Shown here: piece by piece, positions 12,701-22,859 of the stretch
Position numbering within the stretch: position 1 is the stretch's first letter
How the letters are laid out: each line of letters begins with the position of its first letter
Assembly (NCBI RefSeq): GCF_016801865.2
Contig: NC_068938.1
Coordinates: 15,906,746 to 15,970,745 of the forward strand
Direction of reading: 5' to 3'
DNA: 64,000 nucleotides
Origin: Culex pipiens pallens
Lineage: Eukaryota; Arthropoda; Insecta; Diptera; Culicidae
Position numbers and translations under genes: made by a program
Notes under the pieces: model-generated
Seen by the model: the letters and a program-made list of their open reading frames with translations, nothing else
What the model was told of the DNA's origin: nothing
Databases searched by the model: none

Positions 12701-12924
12701 TATTTTGAAACAGAATCGATTTGTGCAAAAGATCATAGTTGAAGGAGCAGACTCTAACCAAATTTACTTTGAGCTACATAAGGAAATCACAAATTGCCGC
12801 AAAATAACCATTAAAAAATGTTTTAGATTTATTCAGCCTTTAAATTTCAATATTTTATTTCCTTTCATTAATTTTATTTATTCCATTATTACATTAATTT
12901 TATTGATTTAAATCATTTTCATTA
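9731..12924. other. Single-copy non-coding block
   Basis: From about 10060 to 12750 the sequence is GC-balanced and not visibly repeated. I find no exon with paired splice sites, no tRNA and no domain-bearing frame; the 125-residue plus frame at 11357-11734 has a random-looking composition. It is most simply intronic or intergenic host DNA. Confidence 0.4.
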
Positions 12925-13290
12925 TTTTCGTCATTTTAGTAATTTTCGTCATTTTCTTAATTTTCGTAATTTCCTTTATTTCCTTCATTCTCGTCATTCT
13001 CGTCATTTTCTTCATTTTCGTCAATTTCGTCAATTTCGTCATTTTCGTCATTTTCGCCTTTTTCGACTGTTTCACAATTTTCGCCATTTTCGACATTTTC
13101 GTAATTTTCGTAATTTTCGTCATTTTAGTCATTTTCGTCGTTTTCATCATTTTCGTCATCATCGTCATTTTCGTCAATTTCGTCAATTTCGTCAATTTCG
13201 CCTTTTTCGACATTTCGTAATTTTGTCATTTTCGTCATTTTCGTCATTTTCGTCATTTTTGTCATTTTCGTCATTTTCGTCATTTTCATT
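12925..13290 (+). repeat. Degenerate 9-bp minisatellite (ATTTTCGTC type)
   Basis: About forty imperfect copies of ATTTTCGTC, with variants such as ATTTTAGTC, AATTTCGTC and ATTTTCTTC. They grade without a break into the homogeneous array that follows. On the minus strand the frame reads as degenerate K-M-T triplets. This part looks older or less homogenised than the next. Confidence 0.9.
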
Positions 13291-14078
13291 TTCATTTTAT
13301 TCATTTTATTCATTTTATTCATTTTATTCATTTTATTCATTTTATTCATTTTATTCATTTTATTCATTTTATTCATTTTATTCATTTTATTCAATTTATT
13401 CATTTTATTCATTTTATTCATTTTATTCATTTTATTCATTTTATTCATTTTATTCATTTTATTCATTTTATTCATTTTATTCATTTTATTCATTTTATTC
13501 ATTTTATTCATTTTATTCATTTTATTCATTTTATTCATTTTATTCATTTTATTCATTTTATTCATTTTATTCATTTTATTCATTTTATTCATTTTTTTCA
13601 TTTTATTCATTTTATTCATTTTATTCATTTTATTCATTTTATTCATTTTATTCATTTTATTCATTTTATTCATTTTATTCATTTTATTCATTTTATTCAT
13701 TTTATTCATTTTATTCATTTTATTCATTTTATTCATTTTATTCATTTTATTCATTTTATTCATTTTATTCATTTTATTCATTTTATTCATTTTATTCATT
13801 TTATTCATTTTATTCATTTTATTCATTTTATTCATTTTATTCATTTTATTCATTTTATTCATTTTATTCATTTTATTCATTTTATTCATTTTATTCATTT
13901 TATTCATTTTATTCATTTTATTCATTTTATTCATTTTATTCATTTTATTCATTTTATTCATTTTATTCATTTTATTCATTTTATTCATTTTATTCATTTT
14001 ATTCATTTTATTCATTTTATTCATTTTATTCATTTTATTCATTTTATTCATTTTATTCATTTATTCATTTTATTCACT
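13291..14078 (+). repeat. Homogeneous 9-bp minisatellite (ATTTTATTC)
   Basis: Nearly 90 copies of ATTTTATTC with only a few point variants (for example near 13391 and 13590). The plus strand contains almost no G for about 790 bp. Because 9 is a multiple of 3, every frame lacking a stop stays open, producing long artificial frames on both strands (N-K-M or F-Y-S triplets). They are not genes. A small remnant of the same motif is at 14520-14620. Confidence 0.97.
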
Positions 14079-16012
14079 TTGAGTATGAGCATGAGCATTA
14101 GAGACCACCCATTGTTGCCCCTCCGTTGCTGAACAGAACCGTAATATCCTTTCAGCTCAACTGATCATAGGCTTCAACGATCTAGTGGTGTTTTTTATTT
14201 ATCAACAGCATGTATGAATGCGCTGAAAAGATAAAACACCATGATTGCTAAAACTAGATCAATTGCGAATAACATTGGCCACCAACGGCGCCCGCCATGT
14301 CAGTTTGTAGATCTCGATTTTAAGGGACGGGAATGTTAGTTAGCGCAGGTTGCTACTAGGGCAGCTGATTTACTCTGTGCTTACACCCCACAAGCGCCAG
14401 GAACCTGAAAATTTGTTAGTAGGATAGGGAGTATGGTCAGGATTCATCTTAGAAGATGATGATGCGACCAAAATCAAAGTGTTTATTGAAAGATTATGTA
14501 TTATTCTCAAGGCAAGCAAATTTTATTCATTTTATTCATTTTTTTCATTTTTTTTTTTTCATTTTTTTTCATTTTATTCATTTTGTCCATTTTACACGTT
14601 TTTTTTTTTTTTTCATTTTAGTCACCAACCACATAAGTGCACAAAAGTTACTTTATTTCTGTAGCTTTAGTTAAACATTTGAGCAAAAAAACGTATCACT
14701 GTTAAATAGGTCGACCTCATAAAACCGTTTCTCAGGGACTCTGTGCCTTCAAGGAAGTGGTTCTCACAGCAGCCAATCCCAAGTGCTCACCCCGGAGGCA
14801 AACTCCCATGAACCTGGAAGTGTAGAAACACTCTTCATGTCCAAGAACCGTTCGTTCGGTGAATGATGATGACACTTTAATGGGGCTCCCGATGGTGCAA
14901 ATGCCAGCACTCCATTAAGCGTAGTGAGCATCGTCACCTTAACACACAAAAAACAACAAACATCGGCTCTTCAAGTCTAAGCTCCGGATCACACACCACA
15001 GGAAGCTGGCATAAAGCTCGTAATCACATGCAAAGAAGCGTTCATCTAAATCGCAAATCTTAGAATTCGCGCGCACTTGTTTGTGGGTTTTCGAGCCGGT
15101 TTCCACTCGAGCTGATCTTCTTCATTTTTCTGGTTTGCGTTTTAATCTGCCACATCTCATTCGCACCTTCAACGAAGCGCCTCAATCTATCTCATTCGAG
15201 CGCAATTATGTGTGCAGCATAAGTTTTGCATTATAACAACAATCGCACGCGCAAATATTACACAATCCAACGTTGGAACCTTTTTCAAAAACAGAAAGAC
15301 ACACACATCTTTTAAGATGCTGGTGACTAGACTCCTCCTCCTGCTCCCTCGGCCAGGCGGAAAGTCTCGGGAAATTTATGTGTTCATTGTTGCCTTGAAA
15401 GCGAGAGTTTTACGTGGCACTGCGCGCAGCTGCTCCACTTTGCCGGTTATGCTGAAGACTTAATTAAATAAGGTGTGGGACCTTTGACGTCATTTTTGTT
15501 TTAGCGAGGAAATCTTCGTACGTTTTAGAAATGTTATGAAATCGATCGTGAATTTATGATTATTTAAAAAAACTGTACAAAAATTAACAAATTATCTCTA
15601 GAAGCTCGCCGACAATCGCAAGCCTCAATCAATGTGAGGCGGGCAAATTATCCAATCGATTAGTGGTGAATTGTACCGTTTCAGCATGGTTTCTTATCTT
15701 CAAATCGATTCCGATCTTCTTCTATACGCTGCTTGCTGCTTGCACCTGATCATTTATCCATTTATGAATTGTTAAAAAAATAGGTGAACATCGATACGGT
15801 GTGATTTATCTAATTTTGTACCCCACAATTTTCGGATAATTGGCGCGTGAATGTCCGAGTTTTTTTACGAATTGCCGCGAAAACAAGGTAATGAAAGACC
15901 CTCTTGGGGAAATTCCGGATCAACGAATCTCCGAAAAATGCAAAGTTTTACCGACTATACAGTTTTGAATCTTTTTTTGCGGCTGAACAAAGGACTTCGA
16001 ACAATGTTTTTT
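14079..16012. other. Non-coding block with minisatellite remnant
   Basis: About 14079-14519 is GC-balanced and unrecognised. At 14520-14620 several ATTTTATTC and ATTTTTTTC units recur, so the array was probably once longer or was interrupted by this 440-bp piece. From 14640 to 16012 the DNA looks single-copy, without a supportable exon. Confidence 0.45.
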
Positions 16013-16023
16013 ATTGCATTTTT

Positions 16024-16026
<3 letters not shown>

Positions 16027-16060
<34 letters not shown>

Positions 16061-16068
16061 TATTTATT
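16027..16068 (-). terminator. LINE poly(A) signal and tail
   Basis: On the minus strand AATAAA (16063-16068) lies about 9 bases before a run of 28 A (16027-16054), one of which may belong to the target duplication. This marks the 3' end of the retrotransposon transcript. Confidence 0.85.
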
Positions 16069-16267
16069 CAAATTTTTTTTTTCCATGTACATTCATTCAG
16101 TTAAAATATTATTGAGTGTCCAATCACAAACGATGACTTTTCACCTCAATTTCAAATACTAGCAACTTTCATTTATTCATGAAATATTGTAGCTTTCGCT
16201 ATTCAGTGATTTTAAATGTAGGAGGTCCTACATGTACAAAAGGGAAAAGGGATACCTTAAAACTAAC

Positions 16268-18928
16268 TTATAAACTATATAAAGAGCGGATCAATGTAGC
16301 TGAAGACTGCAATGATTTTTGTCGAAATGCATCAATTATCTTATTGGACATAACATCCAAAGTGTCAACTTCGGCTAATTGATGAAGTTCACTGGTGCTG
16401 AACCAGGGAGGAAGTTTCAGAATCATTTTCAGAATTTTGTTCTGAATCCTCTGAAGTTTTTTCTTCCTGGTTAAGCAACAGCTTGTCCAGATCGGCACAG
16501 CATAAAGCATGGCAGGTCTGAAAATTTGTTTATAAATTAACAGTTTATTCTTGAGACAAAGTCTAGAATTCCTGTTTATAAGTGGATACAAACATTTAAT
16601 ATATTTGTTACATTTAACCTGGATACTTTCAATGTGATCCTTGTAAGTAAGGTTTTTGTCAAAAGCAAGTCCAAGATATTTCACTTGATCCTCCCACTTT
16701 AAATTTACCTCATTCATCTTTATAATGTGATGAATTTTTGGTTTAAGAAAATCAGCCCTTGGTTTGTGAGGGAAAATAATAAGTTGAGTTTTTGCAGCAT
16801 TTGGAGTAATTTTCCATTCTTTCAAATAAGAATTGAAAATATCCAAGCTTTTTTGTAATCTTCTTGTGATGACACGAAGGCTTCTGCCTTTGGCGGAGAT
16901 GCTTGTATCATCAGCAAAAAGTGATTTCTGACATCCTGGGGGCAAATCAGGCAAGTCAGAAGTAAAAATATTGTATAAAATTGGACCCAAAATGCTTCCT
17001 TGAGGGACGCCAGCACGTACAGGTAGTTGATCAGATTTGCTATTCTGATAACATACCTGCAGAGTACGATCCGTCAAATAATTTTGAATAATTTTCACGA
17101 TATAAATCGGAAAATTAAACCTTTTCAATTTCGCAATCAATCCTTTATGCCAAACACTGTCAAATGCTTTTTCTATGTCTAGAAGAGCAGCGCCAGTAGA
17201 ATAGCCCTCAGATTTGTTGCTTCGAATTAAATTTGAAACTCTCAACAACTGATGAGTAGTTGAATGCCCAAGGCGAAATCCAAACTGCTCATCAGCGAAA
17301 ATTGAATTTTCATTAATGTGCGTCATCATTCTATTAAGAATTATTCTTTCGAATAATTTACTAATAGATGAAAGCAAACTAATGGGCCGATAGCTTGAGG
17401 CTTCAGCAGGATTTTTATCCGGTTTCAAAATCGGAATTACTTTGGCATTTTTCCAACTACTGGGAAAATATGCCAAATCAAAACATTTATTGAAAATTTT
17501 GACCAAGCTACTTAAAGTTGCTTCTGGTAATTTTTTAATTAAAATGTAAAAAATGCCATCCTCACCAGGGGCTTTCATATTTTTAAATTTTTTGATAATA
17601 GATTTTATTTCATTCAGATCCGTATTAAAAACTTCATCTGATGAAAATTCTTGTTCAACAATATTCTGAAATTCTATTGAAATTTGATTTTCAATAGGAC
17701 TCAAAACATTCAAGTTGAAATTATGAGCACTCTCAAACTGCTGAGCAAGTTTTTGAGCTTTTTCCCCATTAGTTAATAGAATATTATCACCATCTTTTAA
17801 AGAAGGGATGGGTTTTTGAGGTTTCTTAAGAACCTTTGAAAGTTTCCAAAAAGGTTTGGAATAAGGTTTAATTTGTTCGACATCTCTTGCGAACTTTTCA
17901 TTTCGCAGGAGAGTGAATCTGTGGTCAATAACCTTTTGCAAATCTTTTTGAATTCGCTTCAGTGCAGGATCACGAGAACGTTGATACTGTCTTCGGCGAA
18001 CATTTTTCAGACGAATCAGAAGCTGAAGATCGTCATCAATAATGGGAGAATCAAATTTGACTTGGACTTTAGGAATAGCAATATTCCTAGCATCCAAAAT
18101 TGCATTAGTTAAAGATTCCAAGGCTGAATCAATATTAGCTTTGGTTTCTAAAACAAAATCATGATTTAGATTATTCTCAATATGATGCTGATACCTGTCC
18201 CAATTAGCTTTGTGGTAATTAAACACAGAACTATTGGGTCTGATAACTGCTTCATGAGAAAGTGAAAAAGTTACTGGAAGATGATCAGAATCAAAATCAG
18301 CATGAGTCACTAAAGGACCACAATACTGACTTTGATTTGTCAAAACCAAATCAATTGTTGATGGATTTCTAACAGAAGAAAAGCAAGTTGGTCCATTCGG
18401 GTATAAAACCGAATAAAGACCAGAAGTGCAATCTCTGAATAGAATTTTACCATTGGAATTTACTTTTGAATTATTCCAAGATTGGTGTTTGCCATTAAAA
18501 TCACCGATAATCAAAAATCGAGATCTATGCCGAGTAAGTTTATTCAAATCCCCTTTGAAATAATTTTTATTTTCCCCAGTGCATTGGAAAGGCAAATATG
18601 CAGCTGCAATCATAATTTTCCCAAAAGAAGTTTCAAGTTCAATGCCCAAACTTTCAATAACTTTTAACTTAAAGTCACGTAAAGTGCTATAAGTCATACT
18701 ACGGTGGATAACTATTGCAACTCCACCGCCATTTCGATTCATTCGGTTATTAGTTATAACTTTATAATCTGGATCACTTTTCAAATAAGTGCCACTTTTT
18801 AAAAATGTTTCGGTTATAACAGCAACATGCACGTTATGAACTCGTAAAAAGTTGAAAAATTCATTTTCTTTCGCTTTTAAAGAGCGAGCATTGAAATTCA
18901 TAATATTGATGGAATTACTTAGATCCAT
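16268..18928 (-). CDS. LINE ORF2: AP endonuclease and reverse transcriptase
   Basis: 886 residues, complete. The N-terminal apurinic-type endonuclease shows NFNARS (about 11-16), the catalytic Glu in ITETF (E40), GDFN (142-145) and SDH (214-216). The reverse transcriptase follows from about 430, with the GVPQGSILGP block and the catalytic FADD box (671-674). The C-terminus lacks RNase H, as in Jockey-clade elements. The enzyme nicks genomic DNA and primes reverse transcription of its own RNA at the nick. The frame overlaps the end of ORF1 by 14 bases, implying reinitiation or a similar coupling. No stop or frameshift is seen and all visible key residues are present, so activity is possible but unproven. 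Confidence 0.95.
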   Translation of the reverse strand: MDLSNSINIMNFNARSLKAKENEFFNFLRVHNVHVAVITETFLKSGTYLKSDPDYKVITNNRMNRNGGGVAIVIHRSMTYSTLRDFKLKVIESLGIELETSFGKIMIAAAYLPFQCTGENKNYFKGDLNKLTRHRSRFLIIGDFNGKHQSWNNSKVNSNGKILFRDCTSGLYSVLYPNGPTCFSSVRNPSTIDLVLTNQSQYCGPLVTHADFDSDHLPVTFSLSHEAVIRPNSSVFNYHKANWDRYQHHIENNLNHDFVLETKANIDSALESLTNAILDARNIAIPKVQVKFDSPIIDDDLQLLIRLKNVRRRQYQRSRDPALKRIQKDLQKVIDHRFTLLRNEKFARDVEQIKPYSKPFWKLSKVLKKPQKPIPSLKDGDNILLTNGEKAQKLAQQFESAHNFNLNVLSPIENQISIEFQNIVEQEFSSDEVFNTDLNEIKSIIKKFKNMKAPGEDGIFYILIKKLPEATLSSLVKIFNKCFDLAYFPSSWKNAKVIPILKPDKNPAEASSYRPISLLSSISKLFERIILNRMMTHINENSIFADEQFGFRLGHSTTHQLLRVSNLIRSNKSEGYSTGAALLDIEKAFDSVWHKGLIAKLKRFNFPIYIVKIIQNYLTDRTLQVCYQNSKSDQLPVRAGVPQGSILGPILYNIFTSDLPDLPPGCQKSLFADDTSISAKGRSLRVITRRLQKSLDIFNSYLKEWKITPNAAKTQLIIFPHKPRADFLKPKIHHIIKMNEVNLKWEDQVKYLGLAFDKNLTYKDHIESIQVKCNKYIKCLYPLINRNSRLCLKNKLLIYKQIFRPAMLYAVPIWTSCCLTRKKKLQRIQNKILKMILKLPPWFSTSELHQLAEVDTLDVMSNKIIDAFRQKSLQSSATLIRSLYSL

Positions 18929-20318
18929 GATTAAACTTCAGGGTAAGAACAACATCATTCGAAAATTTTAATCCAATCTGGATAGCTTCCATCATGGATG
19001 TAGCATTACTCATTGTTTGAATCAAACCAAACAGTGAGTTTTGCAAAAAAGTCATTTTTTCAAACGTAACATCGCCGAGATCAGAAGATCCCAAAGCGTT
19101 GCCAGCAGAAAAATTTTCAAATGAGATTTGAGGTACCTGCCCAATTTCAGAAAGATTGGTAGAGGATTTAAAATTCGGGGATGAACCCGAACCCGAAACG
19201 ACGTTAGCATATGAAATGCCATTGTTGTTACCTAACTTTTCCACGGTAGGGGTATTTCTAGCATTGTTCGAGTGAGACAGCACGAACGTTTGATTTAAAG
19301 ATGCAGGTACAACCTGACTTTGAGAAAATTTCAGTTTGGATTTCGGCTGATGCTTAGCACGAGAATCCAAAACCTTTTTTCTGATGGGGCAATCCCAGAA
19401 ATTTGATTTGTGATTTCCACCACAATTTGCACATTTAAATTGGGTGACTTCTTTCACGGGACAATTGTCCTTGTCGTGAGAAGAATCCCCGCAAACCATA
19501 CATTTTGGAACCATGGCGCAATGATCAGTACCGTGACCGAATGCCTGGCAACGCCGGCACTGGGTCAGATTCTGGCCATTACCGCCATGTTTCTTAAAAT
19601 GTTCCCACTTTACCCGTACATGGAACAAAAACTGAACTTTGTCCAAAAATTTCAAATTGTTGATTTCATTTCTGTTGAAATGAATCAGATAAAATTGTGA
19701 AGTCAAACCAAAGCGAGAAATATTCCCGTTTGATTTTTTCTTCATTGGTATTACTTGGGATGGGACAAAGCCAAGCAACACCTTAAGTTCGTTTTTGATC
19801 TCATCCACCGACAAGTCGTTGGAGAGACCTTTCAGGACCGCCTTGAATGGACGAGCATTCTTGGTCTCATACGTGTAAAAATTGTGTTTGTGGTTTTTCA
19901 AATAACCAACAAAAGTTTGATGATCTTGTAAAGATTCCGTCAACAAGCGACATTCTCCTCTTCGACCAAGCTGGAACGAAACTTTCAAATTGCAAGTATC
20001 CTTGCAATTCTTCAGTTGCGTTCGAAAGCTGGCCAAATCGGAGACGGAAGTCACTACAATTGGCGGTGCCTTTACTCGTTTCTCGACGGCAGAAGGCTCA
20101 GTACGAGGAGAAGGTTCCTTGTCATCAGTTTCGGATAAAACATCGAAACTGTTTGTCAATGGAATTGGAGGATTGACCTCACATTCAGAATCAGAATCAG
20201 ACCTCAGAAGAGGCTGTTTTCTTTTTCTGTTTCCGTTAGCCGGTTTAGCGTTCAAACGCTTCACCGACGTAACGACCAAATCTTCAGAAGATTTGCGTTT
20301 ACCTTTGTTTTGACGCAT
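18915..20318 (-). CDS. LINE ORF1: gag-like nucleic-acid-binding protein
   Basis: 467 residues, complete. A basic, low-complexity N-terminus (about 1-80) precedes a globular middle region (about 85-245). Three zinc knuckles follow at about 250-310: CX2CX4HX4C (CRRC..H..C), CX2CX4HX4C (CMVC..H..C) and CX2CX3HX6C (CANC..H..C). Proteins of this type coat the element RNA and accompany it to the nucleus. The ATG gives a frame spanning the entire leader-to-ORF2 interval, and the stop falls 14 bases inside ORF2. The C-terminal part is polar and probably disordered. Confidence 0.93.
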   Translation of the reverse strand: MRQNKGKRKSSEDLVVTSVKRLNAKPANGNRKRKQPLLRSDSDSECEVNPPIPLTNSFDVLSETDDKEPSPRTEPSAVEKRVKAPPIVVTSVSDLASFRTQLKNCKDTCNLKVSFQLGRRGECRLLTESLQDHQTFVGYLKNHKHNFYTYETKNARPFKAVLKGLSNDLSVDEIKNELKVLLGFVPSQVIPMKKKSNGNISRFGLTSQFYLIHFNRNEINNLKFLDKVQFLFHVRVKWEHFKKHGGNGQNLTQCRRCQAFGHGTDHCAMVPKCMVCGDSSHDKDNCPVKEVTQFKCANCGGNHKSNFWDCPIRKKVLDSRAKHQPKSKLKFSQSQVVPASLNQTFVLSHSNNARNTPTVEKLGNNNGISYANVVSGSGSSPNFKSSTNLSEIGQVPQISFENFSAGNALGSSDLGDVTFEKMTFLQNSLFGLIQTMSNATSMMEAIQIGLKFSNDVVLTLKFNHGSK

Positions 20319-20503
20319 TTTGCAAGCAAAGTTCTCTTAAAAAGATGGCTTCGTTTGTAAAATACAACAAAATTTCAGGTGGTGTTAGTCTTGAAAAGAC
20401 TGTTTAGAATTTTGGAAAATAACTCAGGTAGTCTTTAAAAAGACTGTGAATTTTGTTTTGAAATAACTCTGAGCTTAGGTAGTAAAAAATACCGCAGCTC
20501 TAG

Positions 20504-20536
20504 TGTCCGTTCACCACGAAGGTTCGCAAGACACTG
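20504..20536 (-). promoter_or_regulatory. Internal LINE promoter: initiator plus DPE
   Basis: The minus-strand element begins TCAGTG, where T is the flank and CAGT the first element bases. This resembles the arthropod initiator with A+1 at 20535. GGACA lies at +28 to +32 (20504-20508), an exact fit to the DPE consensus RGWYV at the required spacing. Jockey-type elements are known to use such downstream promoters, so that each full-length copy carries its own. Functional use is inferred. Confidence 0.65.
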
Positions 20537-20657
20537 ATTGCATTTTTGACTTGATTTCTATATCAACTGACGAACATAATTTCTAAATAAATTTCAAACA
20601 AATTAAGCTATTGATAATTTAAGAATAAAAATAAAAGCAAATTTGTAACAAAAAATA

Positions 20658-21038
20658 CAATCCAGACTCAACCATTCGAAGGCCTTGGAGAAATTTTATT
20701 TCTGACGCTCTAATCTTCGGATAATCAAATAACAAAAAAAATCGTAGGCCAATTTTTGATTGTCAAGTATAAATAAGACCCCTAAATAACGCTAAAGTGA
20801 TATAGCATTTTTAAATCCAAAATGGCGGTTATGAAATACTGAGTAATTTAAAAGTCAATCAACTATTCAAATTTGACTCAAATGGGGTCACAGAACTCGA
20901 ATTTGATGTTAAAAGTAAGAAAATAAAACAAATACAAAAAAAATATTTTTTTTTTGTTCATAATTCGATAACCCAAAGTGCCGTACAGATAATCGAAACT
21001 TCAAATAATCGAGGCTTCAGATAATCGTGTCTGGACTG
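20658..21038. mobile_element. pogo/Tigger-like MITE
   Basis: A 381-bp element with imperfect terminal inverted repeats CAATCCAGACTC and GTGTCTGGACTG, and a TA dinucleotide on each side (20656-20657, 21039-21040). Near the right end there are repeated TAATCGA-type motifs (about 20968-21027). TA duplication and a CAGTCCAGAC-like end fit Tc1/mariner-pogo relatives. No transposase is encoded. Confidence 0.75.
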
Positions 21039-21040
21039 TA

Positions 21041-21719
21041 CTTCAAAAATGTTTCATAGAAAAAAATATTAACAATCAGCCTACAAAAAATTGTGTATTA
21101 CATTGTAATATAAAAAATGTAATGCCGGAAAAAAGTGCATCCAATTTAAAATAAATCAATAATGTAATTTTTTTTCATAAGAATTTCTGGATTTTGATAT
21201 TTATTTTAGAAATCAATGTTGATTAATCCATCTGTGAGTAGTCCAATATTGGATTTCAATTCAATGAAAAATCCAGTTCAATATCAATATATTTTCCTGT
21301 CATTTTATGGAAAAAATAAGGACATATGTATTCTTAAAACATTTTTATAAAAGCCTAAACAAAATGTAAATCTAAATATTGTTTTTTTTTCATAATTTCA
21401 AAAAGTTAATAAACAATTCATGTTTTTCTTTTTTTTTATTAAAAACGTTTTTTTTTTTTTTTTGATTTTATTCTATTATTAAGTTTTTCCGATCAATAAA
21501 AATAAATTCACGTTTTTGAACAAATTTTATATAAAAGTGTACGGGATTCCCAAGGACAATCAGGATTTTTTAATATCTTACAAAGTCCTTTCATTTTCAA
21601 ATAGATTTAAAAAGTGCAAAGAATCTTTAAATATTCAGTTAAGTGCTCAAAATGAATTTATGGCAATTGTTTTGATTATTTTTAAAGATATTACAGAATT
21701 ATTCAAGAGCTTTGAAATA
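21041..21719. other. AT-rich non-coding DNA
   Basis: Runs of T and A without genes. It may include the interior of the hAT-like remnant that ends at 22597, but no left terminus is visible. Confidence 0.4.
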
Positions 21720-22597
21720 TTCTGCTATGCTATGCTTGAAAATCCCGGCTTTTTTGGACTTTTTGACAAAAAATCACAAATTTCTTACTTTTTCCCGTTT
21801 TTTTTTGCGGATTTTTTGACGAATTCCAGACTTTATCCCGACTTTCTCGATTTCCCGACTCGAGAGTGCATAATTGGCAAAGGGAGCACGTGGTCGTAAA
21901 AAAATATTCAGAGTGAAAAGTGATGTTTTGTGATTTTCAAAGCCCTTCCTATATCATCGTTGATCGGAAGGCACGGCGTCGGGTGGACTGTGTTTAAATT
22001 TTTCGAATAAGGTTTTATTTTTTTGCGGTGAAAAAGCTATTTCTATATAATGATCGAAAGACGCACTGACAATTTGGATCGTCGAGTTAATAGTGGAGCA
22101 AAATAACTGTGTGATTTTGTGTGTTAACCAGAAAGACCTTCCCATAGCATCGTTGCTCGGAAGGCTCGCCGACGGGTCTGTTATGAAAGTCCTCCCCATA
22201 GCGTCGTAGCTCGGGAGGCATCGAAAAGCCAATACTACTAAGCCAAAAAAAAATTAATCACGTGATGCTTGAAGTTGATGCTGTGGATTCAACGGTCTCA
22301 AGCGGTATCAACAAGTATATAGCGAAAAACTATGTGCTTGATGAGTCTGCAACTTCAACTATCGGACTAACATTCCTCCCTTTCGTTGAACTGCAGGCTT
22401 CTTGGGAGGGTGCCGGTATTGGCTAATAAAGTAGAGATCTTCAGAGGTTAAACAGTGAACGGATGGTTGGCTGATCATTTTTGATTTATTGTTTAACTTC
22501 AGCTGATCTGTCAATAACGGAGTAGCAGCTCATTGGCATTCAACCATCTCATGCTCATGCTCACTTTTCCGATTTCCCGACTCGAGTGGCCAGCCTG
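21720..22597. mobile_element. hAT-like remnant, split by a retroposon
   Basis: About 21735-21864 has repeated TTTCCCGACT-type motifs like the subterminal part of the element at 62249. The sequence resumes at 22587 and ends TGGCCAGCCTG at 22597, a mutated counterpart of the 62249-63322 terminus. The two parts are separated by the insertion at 21865-22569. The left end is not seen, so this copy is probably truncated. Confidence 0.6.
21865..22569 (+). mobile_element. 705-bp non-autonomous retroposon with three hairpins
   Basis: It is bounded by a perfect 17-bp target duplication CGATTTCCCGACTCGAG (21848-21864 and 22570-22586), a retrotransposition hallmark. Three related hairpins occur near 21952, 22137 and 22191: CCTTCCCATAGCATCGTTGC followed by TCGGAAGG, and variants. 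The right end has short ATGCTC repeats (22551-22562) instead of poly(A), as in some I- or LOA-type LINEs. No reverse transcriptase is present. The 92-residue minus frame is not convincing. It may be an internally deleted LINE or a SINE of unknown origin; no Pol III A/B boxes are obvious. Confidence 0.75.
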
Positions 22598-22859
22598 AAG
22601 TTCAGCTATCAATTTACATCCTACTGCGTTAAAACAAAGTTTAGAATATAACACAAGTAAATGGCACTTATTTTGACAAAAAAAAATGAGAAAAATTCAG
22701 AGTTTTCCTTCCCAATGCTATATTAAGATTTAAAATTAGCTTCAAAGCTAATTTCAGGCGAATTTTGAAAAATGATGCAAAAAAAATGTTCACGGTGTTT
22801 AAGTTATATTCAGATGTTTCCCTCCAAAACGTGATACAACGTTATTAGAATTGGGTTTA
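22598..22859. other. AT-rich non-coding DNA
   Basis: Nothing recognisable is seen here. Confidence 0.4.

Larger units (their letters stand above)
16027..20536 (-). mobile_element. Full-length Jockey-clade non-LTR retrotransposon (Juan-like)
   Basis: A 4.5-kb element on the minus strand. It has a 218-base 5' leader, ORF1 and ORF2 overlapping by 14 bases, a short 3' UTR, an AATAAA signal and a 27-28 base poly(A). Both sides carry the target duplication ATTGCATTTTTGAC (16013-16026 and 20537-20550), so insertion is complete and not 5' truncated. Both ORFs are open. Endonuclease plus reverse transcriptase without an RNase H domain, and a three-knuckle ORF1, place it in the Jockey clade. Juan is the best-known mosquito member and fits the size, but the exact family needs a library search. 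An intact copy implies recent insertion. Confidence 0.9.

Noticed and set aside
13125..14060. Open frame of 311 residues (N-K-M triplets) and its plus-strand partner of 292 residues
   Set aside because: Both are produced by a 9-bp tandem repeat, which never changes frame; not genes.
15851..16162. 103-residue plus frame
   Set aside because: It crosses the target duplication and poly(A) tail of the LINE; artefact.
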